Shown here: positions 32,726 through 41,242 of the stretch, one piece after another
Layout of the letters: each line of letters begins with the position of its first letter
How positions within the stretch are numbered: the first letter of the stretch is position 1
DNA from: Blastococcus colisei
Lineage (GTDB): Bacteria > Actinomycetota > Actinomycetes > Mycobacteriales > Geodermatophilaceae
Reading direction: 5' to 3'
NCBI RefSeq assembly: GCF_006717095.1
Contig: NZ_VFQE01000002.1
Span: 186,001-250,000 of the forward strand
Length of the DNA stretch: 64,000 bases
Notes under the pieces: model-generated
Database searches by the model: none
What the model was told of the DNA's origin: nothing
Seen by the model: only the letters and a program-made list of their open reading frames with translations
Position numbers and translations under genes: made by a program

Positions 32726-32973
32726 GCCCGTTCCGCTGGGACGTCCTGCTCGTCGGGTTCGTGCTGGCCCTGCCCGTGCTCGCGCTCGGGCTGCGGGGGG
32801 ACCTGTCGACCGAGGAGATGATGACGCGGGTGCTCTGGTGCCTCGGCGCCGGCTACGTCGTCGTCGCGGTGCTGCGGTTCGCGACCACTCCGCCGCCGGC
32901 CCCGAAGACGCCGAAGGCCTCGCGCCCGGCACCGGAGCCGACCGAGCCCGCGGACTCCTCCCCCGCTGCCTGA
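32722..32973 (+). CDS. Small membrane protein of unknown function
   Basis: An 83-residue protein whose ATG overlaps the stop of the FlhF-like gene. Two membrane helices are visible (about 8-24, VLLVGFVLALPVLALGL, and 38-54, VLWCLGAGYVVVAVLRF), joined by a short charged loop, then a Pro/Ala-rich tail. It is the last gene of the flagellar block. I recognise no family. Coupling to the FlhF-like gene suggests a joint role, perhaps at the membrane near the flagellar base. Confidence 0.6.
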   Translation: MSPFRWDVLLVGFVLALPVLALGLRGDLSTEEMMTRVLWCLGAGYVVVAVLRFATTPPPAPKTPKASRPAPEPTEPADSSPAA

Positions 32974-32999
32974 CGCGACGCTTTCGGATGGCACCCCGC

Positions 33000-33064
33000 T
33001 CTTGCGGTGTCCCTGCCGCATTCGCGGCATTGCACGAGCGCAAGGGCGGGCGAACAACCGCAAG
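33000..33064 (+). repeat. Left direct repeat flanking the AbiEi-like gene
   Basis: Sixty-five bases starting TCTTGCGGTG and ending CGAACAACCGCAAG. The same layout occurs at 34081-34145 at the other side of the gene; about three quarters of positions agree in a gapless hand alignment. Each copy can form a hairpin (here GCCGC...GCGGC inside). Confidence 0.65.
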
Positions 33065-33137
33065 AGCCTGCGACCGGCTGTCCACAGATCCGCCGATCCT
33101 CCTTCAGACAGCGCGGCGATCACCCCAGGCTCGGTAT

Positions 33138-34073
33138 GTGATCGCCGAAGAGCCCGGGCATCCCGTCTTCCTGCGGCGCGCAGCCGCGCTACGGGATGGC
33201 TTCTCCGACGCCGAACTCGCCCGCGCGGTCCAGCGCAAGGAACTGGTCCGGCTCCAGCGCGGCACGTACGTGGAGAGCACGGGAACGCTTCCGGACGACG
33301 CAGCCGCACGCCACACTTTGATGGTCGCCGCCACGGTCGCCGGTCTGAGCATTCCCGGCGTGGTGAGTCATGCGTCCGCTGCCGCACTGCACGGGCTCCC
33401 GCTGTGGCAAGTGCCGCTCGGCCGCGTGCACGTCCTGCGGCCGCCACCCACCGGCGGAAGCGGCAGCGCCCGCGTGCACCTGCACGTGGCCCGGGTGCCT
33501 GATGACCAGGTCACCCTGGTGAACGGCATCCTCGCGACAGACGTGACGAGGACGGTCGTCGACGTCGCCCGGACGGTTTCCTTCGAGTCCGCCGTCGTGC
33601 TGTCGGACCGGGCGGTCAGAACGAGAGATACTTCCCGGGAGCGGCTCAGCGAATGTCTCGAGCGGATGGGCTCCGTTCCGGGCTCGCGGCAGGCCGCCCG
33701 CGTCATCGCGTTCGCCGACCCGCTGAGCGAGAGCGTCGGGGAGAGTCGCAGCCGCGTCCTGCTGCATCGGCTGGGTCTGCCGACGCCAGATCTGCAGGTC
33801 CGCGTGCTACGCCCGGACAGCTCGGCCATCGGTCGCTGCGACTTCGGGTGGCGTAGCCACCGGACGATCGGAGAGTTCGACGGCCGTATCAAGTACGGCC
33901 GTCTGCTGAAGCCCGGCCAGGACCCGGGCGACGCCGTATTCCATGAGAAGCGCCGCGAGGACGAACTGCGTGACCACCGGTGGGAGGTGGCGCGCTGGAC
34001 CTGGGACGACCTCGACAGTCCCCGGCTGATCGAGGGCCGGGTCCGCCGGGCGTTCGCCAGGGGTCATCGCTGA
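33138..34073 (+). CDS. AbiEi/DUF559-like protein
   Basis: A 311-residue protein from GTG 33138. The N-terminal part (FLRRAAALRDGFSDAELARA, LVRLQRGTYVESTGTLPDDA) is a winged-helix domain like that of AbiEi antitoxins. The middle (VVSHASAAALHGLPLW, RVHLHVARVPDDQVTLVNGI) is typical of actinobacterial proteins of this kind. The C-terminal part (RCDFGWRSHRTIGEFDGRIK, DELRDHRWEVARWTWDDL) resembles the DUF559 / endonuclease-like fold with acidic residues. No AbiEii-type toxin is adjacent, so it is probably a solitary member. It lies between two direct repeats, between the flagellar block and phoH. Confidence 0.65.
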   Translation: MIAEEPGHPVFLRRAAALRDGFSDAELARAVQRKELVRLQRGTYVESTGTLPDDAAARHTLMVAATVAGLSIPGVVSHASAAALHGLPLWQVPLGRVHVLRPPPTGGSGSARVHLHVARVPDDQVTLVNGILATDVTRTVVDVARTVSFESAVVLSDRAVRTRDTSRERLSECLERMGSVPGSRQAARVIAFADPLSESVGESRSRVLLHRLGLPTPDLQVRVLRPDSSAIGRCDFGWRSHRTIGEFDGRIKYGRLLKPGQDPGDAVFHEKRREDELRDHRWEVARWTWDDLDSPRLIEGRVRRAFARGHR

Positions 34074-34080
34074 CTGCACA

Positions 34081-34145
34081 TCTTGCGGTGGTCCACCCGC
34101 CCTTGCGGTGCTGCACCACCGCAAGGGCAGACGAACGACCGCAAC
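34081..34145 (+). repeat. Right direct repeat flanking the AbiEi-like gene
   Basis: Sixty-five bases starting TCTTGCGGTG and containing the hairpin CTTGCGGTG/CACCGCAAG. It corresponds to 33000-33064. It lies between the stop of the AbiEi-like gene and the convergent stop of phoH. Confidence 0.65.
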
Positions 34146-34161
34146 ACCCCAAAAGCCGGGG

Positions 34162-35457
34162 TCAGAGCGGGAGGTCCTCCAGCATCTCGGTGACCAGGGC
34201 GGCGATCGGCGAGCGCTCGGAGCGGGTGAGGGTCACGTGCGCGAACAGCGGGTGGCCCTTGAGCGCCTCGATCACCGCAGTGACGCCGTCGTGCCGGCCG
34301 ACCCTGAGGTTGTCCCGCTGCGCGACGTCGTGGGTCAGCACCACGCGGGATCCCGCGCCCAGCCGCGACAGCACGGTCAGCAGCACGCCGCGCTCGAGCG
34401 ACTGCGCCTCGTCGACGATGACGAACGAGTCGTGCAGGGAACGGCCGCGGATGTGGGTCAGCGGCAGCACCTCGATGAGGCCGCGGCTGTCGATCTCGTC
34501 GATCACCGCCGGGGACACCAGCGCTCCGAGGGTGTCGTAGACCGCCTGGGCCCACGGCGACATCTTCTCGTTCTCACTGCCCGGCAGGTAGCCGAGCTCC
34601 TGCCCGCCGACGGCGTACAGCGGCCGGAAGATCACGACCTTCTTGTGCGCCCGCCGCTCCATGACCGACTCGAGTCCGGCGCACAGCGCGAGCGCCGACT
34701 TGCCGGTCCCGGCCCGCCCGCCGAGGGAGACGATGCCGATCTCGGGGTCGAGCAGCAGGTCGAGCGCGATGCGCTGCTCGGCCGACCGACCGTGCAACCC
34801 GAACGCCTCGCGGTCGCCGCGCACCAGCCGGACCTGCTTGTCGGGCATCACCCGGCCGAGCGCCGAGCCGCGGGACGACAGCAGCACCAGGCCCGTGTGC
34901 GGGGGCATCTCGGCAGCGGCCGGGACGAGGGTCTCCCCGGCGGCGTAGAGCTCGTCGAGCTCGGCGTCCTCGAGGGACACCTCTGCCATGCCGGTCCACC
35001 CCGCGTCGACGGCGTCCATGACGCGGTACTCGTCGGTGTCCAGCCCCACGGCTGCCGCCTTCACCCGCAGCGGGACGTCCTTGGTGATCAGGCAGACGTC
35101 GCGGCCCTCGGACCGCAGGTTCAGCGCGACCACCATGATCCGGCTGTCGTTGCTGTCGTTGCGGAAGCCGGCCGGCAGCGCCGACGGGTCGCTGTGGTTG
35201 AGCTCGACGTGCAGCGTGCCACCGTCCTCGCCGATGGGGACCGGGGCGTCGAGCCGGCCGTGCGCCACCCGGAGGTCGTCGAGCATCCGGAGCGCCTGGC
35301 GCGCGAACCAGCCGAGCTCCGGGTGGTTCCGCTTGTCCTCCAGCTCCCCGATCACGACGAGCGGGAGCACCACGTCGGAGTCGCCGAAGCGCATCAACGC
35401 GCCCGGGTCGGAGAGCAGGACGGAGGTGTCGAGGACATACGTACGGCGAGTGGTCAC
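34162..35457 (-). CDS. phoH2: PIN-PhoH (PhoH2-type) protein
   Basis: A 431-residue protein from GTG 35457 ([20 protein letters not shown]). Residues 1-140 are a PIN ribonuclease domain with the acidic residues of [23 protein letters not shown] and [10 protein letters not shown]. Residues about 225-430 are a PhoH ATPase domain with Walker [19 protein letters not shown] and Walker [15 protein letters not shown]. PhoH2 proteins couple RNA unwinding to PIN cleavage; mycobacterial PhoH2 is the model. The ORF continues upstream, but that part is an intergenic repeat. Confidence 0.9.
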   Translation of the reverse strand: MTTRRTYVLDTSVLLSDPGALMRFGDSDVVLPLVVIGELEDKRNHPELGWFARQALRMLDDLRVAHGRLDAPVPIGEDGGTLHVELNHSDPSALPAGFRNDSNDSRIMVVALNLRSEGRDVCLITKDVPLRVKAAAVGLDTDEYRVMDAVDAGWTGMAEVSLEDAELDELYAAGETLVPAAAEMPPHTGLVLLSSRGSALGRVMPDKQVRLVRGDREAFGLHGRSAEQRIALDLLLDPEIGIVSLGGRAGTGKSALALCAGLESVMERRAHKKVVIFRPLYAVGGQELGYLPGSENEKMSPWAQAVYDTLGALVSPAVIDEIDSRGLIEVLPLTHIRGRSLHDSFVIVDEAQSLERGVLLTVLSRLGAGSRVVLTHDVAQRDNLRVGRHDGVTAVIEALKGHPLFAHVTLTRSERSPIAALVTEMLEDLPL

Positions 35458-35535
35458 GAGGCCACCTCGCTGACGCTCGCCGGCCTCGTGCCCGAGGGTG
35501 CTGAGTTGTTGCATGGCCTCGCAAGCTCGGTCATG
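35458..35535 (-). repeat. Intergenic repeat with embedded ribosome-binding site, copy C
   Basis: On the minus strand it reads ACCGAGCTTGCGAGGC...GGCGAGCGTCAGCGAGGTGG directly before the phoH GTG. Its ends match copies A (before fliG) and B (before fliQ). The GAGGTGG near its end is the likely ribosome-binding site. From here to 35796 I see no gene. Confidence 0.6.
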
Positions 35536-35796
35536 TTTCGACTCCCGTGGGGCGCACGGCACGCCCCCGCTCGAAGGTGGCCGGGCCCCGGCGCAGAGGC
35601 CGGGTTCCGGCCCCCCTGGTCGACGAACTCGTCAGCACCAACCGGGCCTCCCGTGGACGGCGAGGGCAGCTCGTCGTCCACATCGGACGCTAGGCCCGGC
35701 CACCGACAGAAGCGCGCGCACCACCCCGAAAGACACCCGACGTTCACTCGATGGAGTACCAGGGACCCCAGTCGTCCCGAGGGTCGCCGGCGTCGC

Positions 35797-36485
35797 TCAG
35801 CTGGACTCGCGGCGGAACCGGCGGATGCCGAACACCCAGCCCAGAACGGCGAGGAGGACGGTCAGCGCCGCACCCCACCAGGCCGTCGACGTGCCGTACC
35901 CACCGACGAAGAACTCGCGGGCGCCCTCGACGACGTGCTTGAGCGGGTTGAGGTCGCTGATCGTCTGCAGCCATCACGGCGCCAGCGTCATCGGCAGCAG
36001 GATCCCCGACAGCAGCAGGACCGGGAGCACGAACGCGTTGAGCAGGGGCGCGAACGCGTCCTCGCTCTTGAGGGTCAGCGCCAGCGCGTACGAGACCGAC
36101 GCGAACGTTGGATGAGGCCGATGGCGATGTCCAGCCGCCGGCGCTGCCCACCGGACATCGCCTTGGGCTGCCGTTCCCAGAGCCCGTCGAGGTCGAGCTC
36201 GCGGAACAGCTGTCTCCCGCGCCCCACCGGGTCGGTCATCAGGTCGCAGCCGGCGACCGTGGCCGTGCCGGCCGTGGGCTCGAGCAGCGTGGTGAGCATG
36301 CGCAGCGTCGTCGTCTTGCCGGCCGCGTTGGGGCCGAGGAAGCCGACGATCTCCCCTGCCTCGACGTCGAGGTCGACGCCGACGACGGCACGTACTTCCC
36401 GCTTCCTCTTGCGGATGGCGCGGGCGTGGATCACGGGCGACAGCATCCGCCACGCCACCGACAGGAGTCGAACCGATTCGCCCAC
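35797..36485 (-). pseudogene. Remnant of an ABC transporter: ATPase fused by deletion to permease
   Basis: From ATG 36485 leftwards the frame encodes a DrrA-like ATPase N-terminus with Walker A FLGPNAAGKTTTLRMLTTLL and signature SGGQRRRLDIAIGLIQ. At about 36106-36112 it breaks off and another frame continues with an ABC-2 permease C-terminal part: FASVSYALALTLKSEDAFAP, LLLSGILLPMTLAP. At 35974-35976 that frame has an in-frame TGA where homologues continue; reading through gives WLQTISDLNPLKHVVEGARE and further residues to 35797. So Walker B through most of the permease is deleted, and there is a nonsense mutation. An intact paralogous pair is at 49782-51595. Confidence 0.82.
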
Positions 36486-36495
36486 GGCGCAGCGG

Positions 36496-36765
36496 TCAGT
36501 ACCACCCGTCGCGGTCCGGCGGCCGGAGCGCCGGACGCTCGACCGTGTCGGTGCGGTGGCCGAGGTCGCCCGGCGGTTCCACCTCGCGCCGCCGTCCCCC
36601 GCGCGGACGCACCGCGACCAGCGCCCACAGCACCGGGATCAGCAGCACCGGCCACTGCAGGGACAGGTCACCCAGCCACAGCAGCCCGGCCAGCAGGAGC
36701 CCGCCCAGCCAGGCCGCCGTCCACAGCCCCAGCGTGCGGGCCTCCCGGGCGTCGTGGCGGCTCAT
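36496..36765 (-). CDS. Small membrane protein
   Basis: An 89-residue protein with two hydrophobic segments, LGLWTAAWLGGLLLAGLLWL (about 12-31) and LQWPVLLIPVLWALVAV (about 36-52), and a charged, Arg/Pro-rich tail. It lies three bases after the DUF885 gene on the same strand and is probably co-transcribed with it. I recognise no family. Confidence 0.55.
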   Translation of the reverse strand: MSRHDAREARTLGLWTAAWLGGLLLAGLLWLGDLSLQWPVLLIPVLWALVAVRPRGGRRREVEPPGDLGHRTDTVERPALRPPDRDGWY

Positions 36766-36768
36766 GGG

Positions 36769-37986
36769 TCAGGCGCCCCCGAGCTCGGCGGCGACGGCCC
36801 GGGGGGTCAGCGGCTCGTCGAGCAGCCGGAGGAAGCGGTCGGCCACCGACTGCTCGGCGGGCCTGCCGTCCAGCCACCGGGAGAGCAGGTCGTAGCCCTC
36901 CACGTACGTGGAGGTGTAGGCCCGCCAGAGCGGATCGGTGAGGAAGCGGATCTGCTGGGCGGCCCGCTCGGGGCTGACCAGCGACCAGCGCTGCAGGTAG
37001 GCGCTCACCTCCGCCTCGTCGGCGCCACGGTCGTGCAGCAGGACGGCGGCGTCCTGCCGCACCCGGTTCAGCGGGGCGGCCGCGGCGCTGATGCGCTCGG
37101 CGAGGGAACCGTCGAACCGCAGGCCGAGATCGCCGAGGATCTCCGCCGCCCACGGGCCCCAGCCCTCCCCGATCGATGCCTGGACGCCGAGGTCGGCCAG
37201 GCCCTCGGCCATCAGGCACTCAGGGGTGTTCACCAGGAAGACGGTGTGCTCGGTCCGGTCGGCACGCTCCACCAGGCCCCGCTCCTTGCGGCAGTGCTCG
37301 GTGTGGTGGCCGGGATAGGACTCATGGGCCACCAGGTGCGGCAACTGCGAGAGCCGGTGCGGGAGGTCGGCGTTGATCGCCACCCGGGAGCGGTAGTCGC
37401 CCTCGTAGTAGTTGAACCCCGACCACGGCTTGTCAGTGACGACCTCGTACCGGACCGTCTCCACCTCCGGCAGGCCGTACTGCCCCCGGACGCGGTCCCG
37501 CAGGGCGCTGGACAGCGCGTGCACCGCGGACTCCAGCCGGGCCGGCGGGCACTCCTCGCGACGGCGGTGCGCGGCGTACCGCTCGGCCAGCGTTCCGCTA
37601 CCCGGTAGCAGGGCGTCCAGCTCGGCGTGGGCGGCCGCGTACTGCGCCGGATCCGCCAGGACGACGTCGACCTGGAAGTACGCCCGCACCTCGTCGACGA
37701 ACCCGACCGGCTCACCGCTCATCTTCCGGGCGGTGCACTCCAGACCGGTCAGCTGGCCGCGCAGGTAGTCGGCGCGGTCGGCGGGCAGGCCGGCGGAGTC
37801 GAGCTCGCGGAGGAGAGTCCGCGCCTGGTTGCGCAGCCCGGAGGGGGTCGGCGCGGGCTCGTCGGCCACCTGGGCACGCAGCTTCGGATCGCCGGTGTAG
37901 GCATCCACGAAGCCGGACTCCAGCCGGTCGAACCGCAGTCCCAGTCGCACGTACTCCAGGGGAAGGTCGAGAGGGAGGGCCGACAT
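36769..37986 (-). CDS. DUF885-type putative metallohydrolase
   Basis: A 405-residue protein from ATG 37986 (MSALPLDLPLEYVRLGLRFD). The key motif VAHESYPGHHTEHCRKERGL has the HExxxGHH arrangement of the DUF885 family, thought to bind zinc as in M32-like peptidases. Other conserved parts are WSGFNYYEGDYRSRVAINAD and ECLMAEGLADLGV. Family members range from about 400 to 600 residues. The substrate is not known. The open frame upstream of 37986 only mirrors uppS and was not used. Confidence 0.75.
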   Translation of the reverse strand: MSALPLDLPLEYVRLGLRFDRLESGFVDAYTGDPKLRAQVADEPAPTPSGLRNQARTLLRELDSAGLPADRADYLRGQLTGLECTARKMSGEPVGFVDEVRAYFQVDVVLADPAQYAAAHAELDALLPGSGTLAERYAAHRRREECPPARLESAVHALSSALRDRVRGQYGLPEVETVRYEVVTDKPWSGFNYYEGDYRSRVAINADLPHRLSQLPHLVAHESYPGHHTEHCRKERGLVERADRTEHTVFLVNTPECLMAEGLADLGVQASIGEGWGPWAAEILGDLGLRFDGSLAERISAAAAPLNRVRQDAAVLLHDRGADEAEVSAYLQRWSLVSPERAAQQIRFLTDPLWRAYTSTYVEGYDLLSRWLDGRPAEQSVADRFLRLLDEPLTPRAVAAELGGA

Positions 37987-38032
37987 GACCCGCAGTTTCG
38001 CAGCCGCGCCCGGCAGCTCCGGAACCGGAGGG

Positions 38033-38812
38033 TCAGCTCCCGAACCGGCGGTGGCGCGCGGAGTAGTCGCGCAGCGCACGCAGGAAGTCCACCCGCCGGA
38101 AGTCCGGCCAGTACACGTCGGTGAAGTGGAACTCGGTGTTCGCCGTCTGCCAGAGGAGGAACCCCGACAGCCGCTGCTCACCGCTGGTGCGGATGACCAG
38201 GTCAGGATCGGGCTGGCCGCGGGTGTAGAGGTGCTCGGCGATGTGCTCGACCTCCAGCGCCTGGACCAGCTGCTCCAGCGAGGTGCCGCGCGCGGCGTGC
38301 TCGGCCAGCAGAGAGCGGACGGCGTCGGCGATCTCCTGACGACCGCCGTAGCCGACGGCCAGATTGACCGTGGCCCCGGGCCGGCCGCAGGTGTCCTCCT
38401 CCGCCTGCTTGAGCACGGCGACGGTCTCCGGCGGCAGTACCTCGGGCGCCCCCATCGCGCGCACCTGCCAGCGCCGGCCGGGCCGGGAGAGGTCGACGGC
38501 GACGTCCTCGATGATCTGCAGCAGCGCCTGCAGTTCCGGCTCCGGCCGGTTGAGGTTGTCCGTGGAGAGCATGAACAGGGTGACGACGGAGACCCCGGCG
38601 TCATCGCACCAGCCGAGCAGATCGACGATCTTGTCCGCTCCACGACGGTGGCCGTGGGCGACGTCCTCCAGCCCGATCGCGCGGGCCCAACGCCGGTTGC
38701 CGTCCATGATCACGCCGACGTGCCGAGGGACGTCGGCGCCCTCCAGCGCGCGGGCCAGACGCCGTTCGTAGACTCCGACGACCGCGTCGCGAACCTTCTG
38801 ACGCGCCCCCAC
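38033..38812 (-). CDS. uppS: Short-chain cis-prenyltransferase (isoprenyl transferase)
   Basis: A 259-residue UPP-synthase family enzyme. The pyrophosphate-binding HVGVIMDGNRRWARAIGLED, the GHRRGADKI segment, LFMLSTDNLNRPEPEL, and the C-terminal PDLVIRTSGEQRLSGFLLWQ and TDVYWPDFRRVDFLRALRDY are all present. It makes Z-prenyl diphosphates from isopentenyl diphosphate. Next to hemolysin III it matches Rv1086 (Z-farnesyl diphosphate synthase) of mycobacteria, but chain length cannot be read from the sequence alone. Confidence 0.9.
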   Translation of the reverse strand: MGARQKVRDAVVGVYERRLARALEGADVPRHVGVIMDGNRRWARAIGLEDVAHGHRRGADKIVDLLGWCDDAGVSVVTLFMLSTDNLNRPEPELQALLQIIEDVAVDLSRPGRRWQVRAMGAPEVLPPETVAVLKQAEEDTCGRPGATVNLAVGYGGRQEIADAVRSLLAEHAARGTSLEQLVQALEVEHIAEHLYTRGQPDPDLVIRTSGEQRLSGFLLWQTANTEFHFTDVYWPDFRRVDFLRALRDYSARHRRFGS

Positions 38813-38944
38813 GCGGTCACCCTAGGCCCCTCCCGGAAGCCGGGCCGAGCAGGCGACCGGGGCCACGCCGGACACCTCGGGCACCCAGCGAAGTCACAGG
38901 TGCTCCGGGATGACGGCCTACCTACGCGTCCGTAACCTCGGAGC

Positions 38945-39757
38945 ATGGGTCTTGCTCCCGACGAACGCGAACAGGTCCGGGTGCAGGCCGACGCCGCCGA
39001 GCTCGAGGCGCCCCGGGAGGAAGCCGTCACCGCCGTCCGCGAGGAGGGCGAGCAGGTCGAGCGGGCCTGGACCGCCACCGACTTCGCCGACAGCGACTGG
39101 GACCACCCCGACACCCGCCCGCGCATGCGCGGCTGGCTGCACCTGTTCGCCTTCTTCGGGGCGATCGTCGCCGGGGCCGTCCTGATCCCGCTCGCCTCGG
39201 TGCTGGGCGCCCGCGCAGGCTTCTCCGTCGCGGTCTACTGCGTCACGATCTGCGGGCTGTTCGGGGTCAGCGCCCTCTACCACCGCCGCCGCTGGTCACC
39301 GCGCGGCTGGAAGATCATGAAGCGGCTCGACCACTCGATGATCTTCCTGTTCATCGCCGGCACCTACACGCCGTTCTCGCTCTTGGCCGTCGACCAGCCG
39401 ACCGGCTTCTGGGTCCTCGCCGGGGTCTGGGCCGCCGCGCTGGGTGGCGTCGTCCTCAAGCTCAGCTGGCCGACCGCGCCCCGCTGGGTCGGCGTGCCGC
39501 TCTACATCGGGCTGGGCTGGGTGGCCGTGTTCGTGCTCACCGACATCCTGCACATCGCCGGCGTCACCGCGATGGTGCTGCTGGCGGTCGGCGGACTGCT
39601 CTACACGGTCGGCGGCGTGGCCTACGGGATCAAGTGGCCCAACCCCTGGCCGGGCACCTTCGGCTACCACGAGGTCTTCCACGCGATGACCATCGTGGCC
39701 GCGATCTGCCACTACATCGCCGTCTACTTCGCCATGTACAGCTCTCCTTTTCTCTGA
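38945..39757 (+). CDS. trhA: Hemolysin III / TrhA family membrane protein
   Basis: A 270-residue member of the PAQR-like hemolysin III family. After a charged N-terminus of about 65 residues come seven membrane helices with the conserved SALYHRRRWSPRGWKIMKRL, DHSMIFLFIAGTYTPFSLLA, YTVGGVAYGIKWPNPWPGTF and GYHEVFHAMTIVAAICHYIA. The His and Asp residues of SALYHR, DHS and HEVFH are probable metal ligands. Members affect membrane fluidity; haemolysis is a historical label. It is divergent from uppS. Confidence 0.88.
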   Translation: MGLAPDEREQVRVQADAAELEAPREEAVTAVREEGEQVERAWTATDFADSDWDHPDTRPRMRGWLHLFAFFGAIVAGAVLIPLASVLGARAGFSVAVYCVTICGLFGVSALYHRRRWSPRGWKIMKRLDHSMIFLFIAGTYTPFSLLAVDQPTGFWVLAGVWAAALGGVVLKLSWPTAPRWVGVPLYIGLGWVAVFVLTDILHIAGVTAMVLLAVGGLLYTVGGVAYGIKWPNPWPGTFGYHEVFHAMTIVAAICHYIAVYFAMYSSPFL

Positions 39758-39956
39758 GGTCCTCCGGACCTCACCGCGGCCAGGAGCCGTGCCATGACAT
39801 GGCGGTCCTCCGGACCGCACCGCGGCCACGTGCCGTACCCCAGCTGCGCTGAGCCCCTCCCGTCGTCACTCGGGGGAGCCTCCGGCCCCCCACTCCCGAC
39901 GACAAGGAGTCTCGCCCCACCTCGGGGAGCCTCCGGCCCCCGCTCGGCGGAACGAC
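39758..39956. repeat. Convergent intergenic region packed with hairpins
   Basis: No gene. GAGGTCC-TCC-GGACCTC (39756-39772) and GCGGTCC-TCC-GGACCGC (39802-39818) are tandem copies, each followed by a CACCGCGGCCA(C/G)G-like sequence; the two stems differ by one matched base pair. Then GGGGAGCCTCCGGCCCCC occurs twice (39872-39890 and 39922-39941). They lie between the convergent ends of hlyIII and the reductase and probably act as two-way terminators. Confidence 0.6.
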
Positions 39957-41207
39957 TCAGCTGAACGGGGCTCGGTCGTCGAGCTTGACGGAGGCCTTGC
40001 CCGCGAGACGCCAGGCTCGGGCGACGGCGTCGCGGTCGGCGTCGGTGACCAGGTTGCCCATCACGCGCAGAGCCACGGTCATCAGTGCCCCCGACCTCAT
40101 GCCGATCGGGCCGGCCGCGGGCAGGAATCGGGGCACGGTGAGGAGGCCGGCCAGCCGCCGGGCGATGGAGAACGCCTCGCCGTAGTGCCGGCGCAGGGTG
40201 GCCGGCCAGGCCAGCGACCAGTCGTCCTCCCCCAGCAGGTCGACGACGGTGCGGCCGGTCTCCAGGCCGTAGTCGATGCCCTCGCCGTTGAGCGGGTTCA
40301 CGCAGCCGGCGGCGTCACCGATCAGCGCCCAGTTCCGGCCGGCCACCCCGGAGACGGCGCCACCCATCGGCAGCAGCGCGGAGGCGACGTCGCGCACCGG
40401 CCCGTCGAGCTGCCACTCCTCGCGCCGCGACTCGGCGTAGTACTCGAGCAGCGACTTCAGCTGCACCCCGGCCGGCCGGCGCGCGGTCGCCAGCGTGCCG
40501 ACGCCCAGATTCACCTCACCGGCTGCCGCGCCCAGCGGGAACACCCAGCCGTACCCGCTGAGCAGCTCGCCCTCGGTACCGCGCAGCTCCAGGTGGGAGG
40601 AGATCCACTCGTCGTCGCTGCGGCCGGAGCCGACGTAGCTGCGCGCGGCGACGCCGTACGCGGTGTCGCGGTGCCACTCCCGGCCCAGCACCCGGCCCAA
40701 CGGCGACCGCACGCCGTCCGCGACCACCAGCCGGCGGCAGGCGACCGTGACGCGACGGTCGTCGTCGAGCTCGAAGACCACGCCGGTCACCCGGTCCCCG
40801 TCCCGCTCGACGTCGACGGCGCGTGCCCCGTCGACGGCGGTCGCGCCCGAGTCGAGCGCCACCTGCCGGATGCGGGTGTCGAGCTCCGTGCGCGGCACGG
40901 CGCTGCCGTGGTCCGGGAAATCCCCGCCCGGCCACGGCAGCTCCCACTGCCGGCCGAATCCCGCCGCCCGGAGACCGCGGTTGCGGGCGTGCCCGCGCAC
41001 CCAGTCCCCCAGGTCGAGCCGGTCCAGCTCCGCGATCGCCCGGGGCGTCAGGCCGTCACCACAGGTCTTGTCCCGCGGGAAGACCGCCGCGTCGGCCAGG
41101 ACGACGTCGTGCCCCGCCCGTGCCGCCCAGGCGGCCGCCGCGGAGCCCGCGGGCCCGGCCCCGACCACGAGGACGTCGGTCGCTACAGGGACGGCATCGA
41201 CGGGCAC
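39957..41207 (-). CDS. Geranylgeranyl-reductase-family FAD oxidoreductase
   Basis: A 416-residue flavoprotein. The N-terminal FAD motif is DVLVVGAGPAGSAAAAWAAR, followed by FPRDKTCGDGLTPRAIAELD, the family signature around the conserved Cys. The second FAD motif is WALIGDAAGCVNPLNGEGID. These enzymes reduce prenyl double bonds in menaquinone (MenJ-like), lipids or chlorophyll precursors. In an actinobacterium, reduction of one isoprene unit of menaquinone is the likeliest role, but the sequence does not prove it. A nearby gene encodes a probable type II NADH dehydrogenase (63769), which would use menaquinone. Confidence 0.82.
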   Translation of the reverse strand: MPVDAVPVATDVLVVGAGPAGSAAAAWAARAGHDVVLADAAVFPRDKTCGDGLTPRAIAELDRLDLGDWVRGHARNRGLRAAGFGRQWELPWPGGDFPDHGSAVPRTELDTRIRQVALDSGATAVDGARAVDVERDGDRVTGVVFELDDDRRVTVACRRLVVADGVRSPLGRVLGREWHRDTAYGVAARSYVGSGRSDDEWISSHLELRGTEGELLSGYGWVFPLGAAAGEVNLGVGTLATARRPAGVQLKSLLEYYAESRREEWQLDGPVRDVASALLPMGGAVSGVAGRNWALIGDAAGCVNPLNGEGIDYGLETGRTVVDLLGEDDWSLAWPATLRRHYGEAFSIARRLAGLLTVPRFLPAAGPIGMRSGALMTVALRVMGNLVTDADRDAVARAWRLAGKASVKLDDRAPFS

Positions 41208-41242
41208 GGGCCCAGTGTCCCAGGACTTCGACCGTGCACCCC

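Noticed and set aside
33138-34073. Complete AbiE-type toxin-antitoxin system
   Set aside because: No nucleotidyltransferase toxin (AbiEii) gene is next to it; the neighbours are repeats, phoH and a flagellar-side gene.
38033-38643. Extended start for the DUF885 protein overlapping uppS
   Set aside because: The additional residues are the off-frame reading of uppS (Ser/Arg/Cys-rich) and the family starts near 37986.
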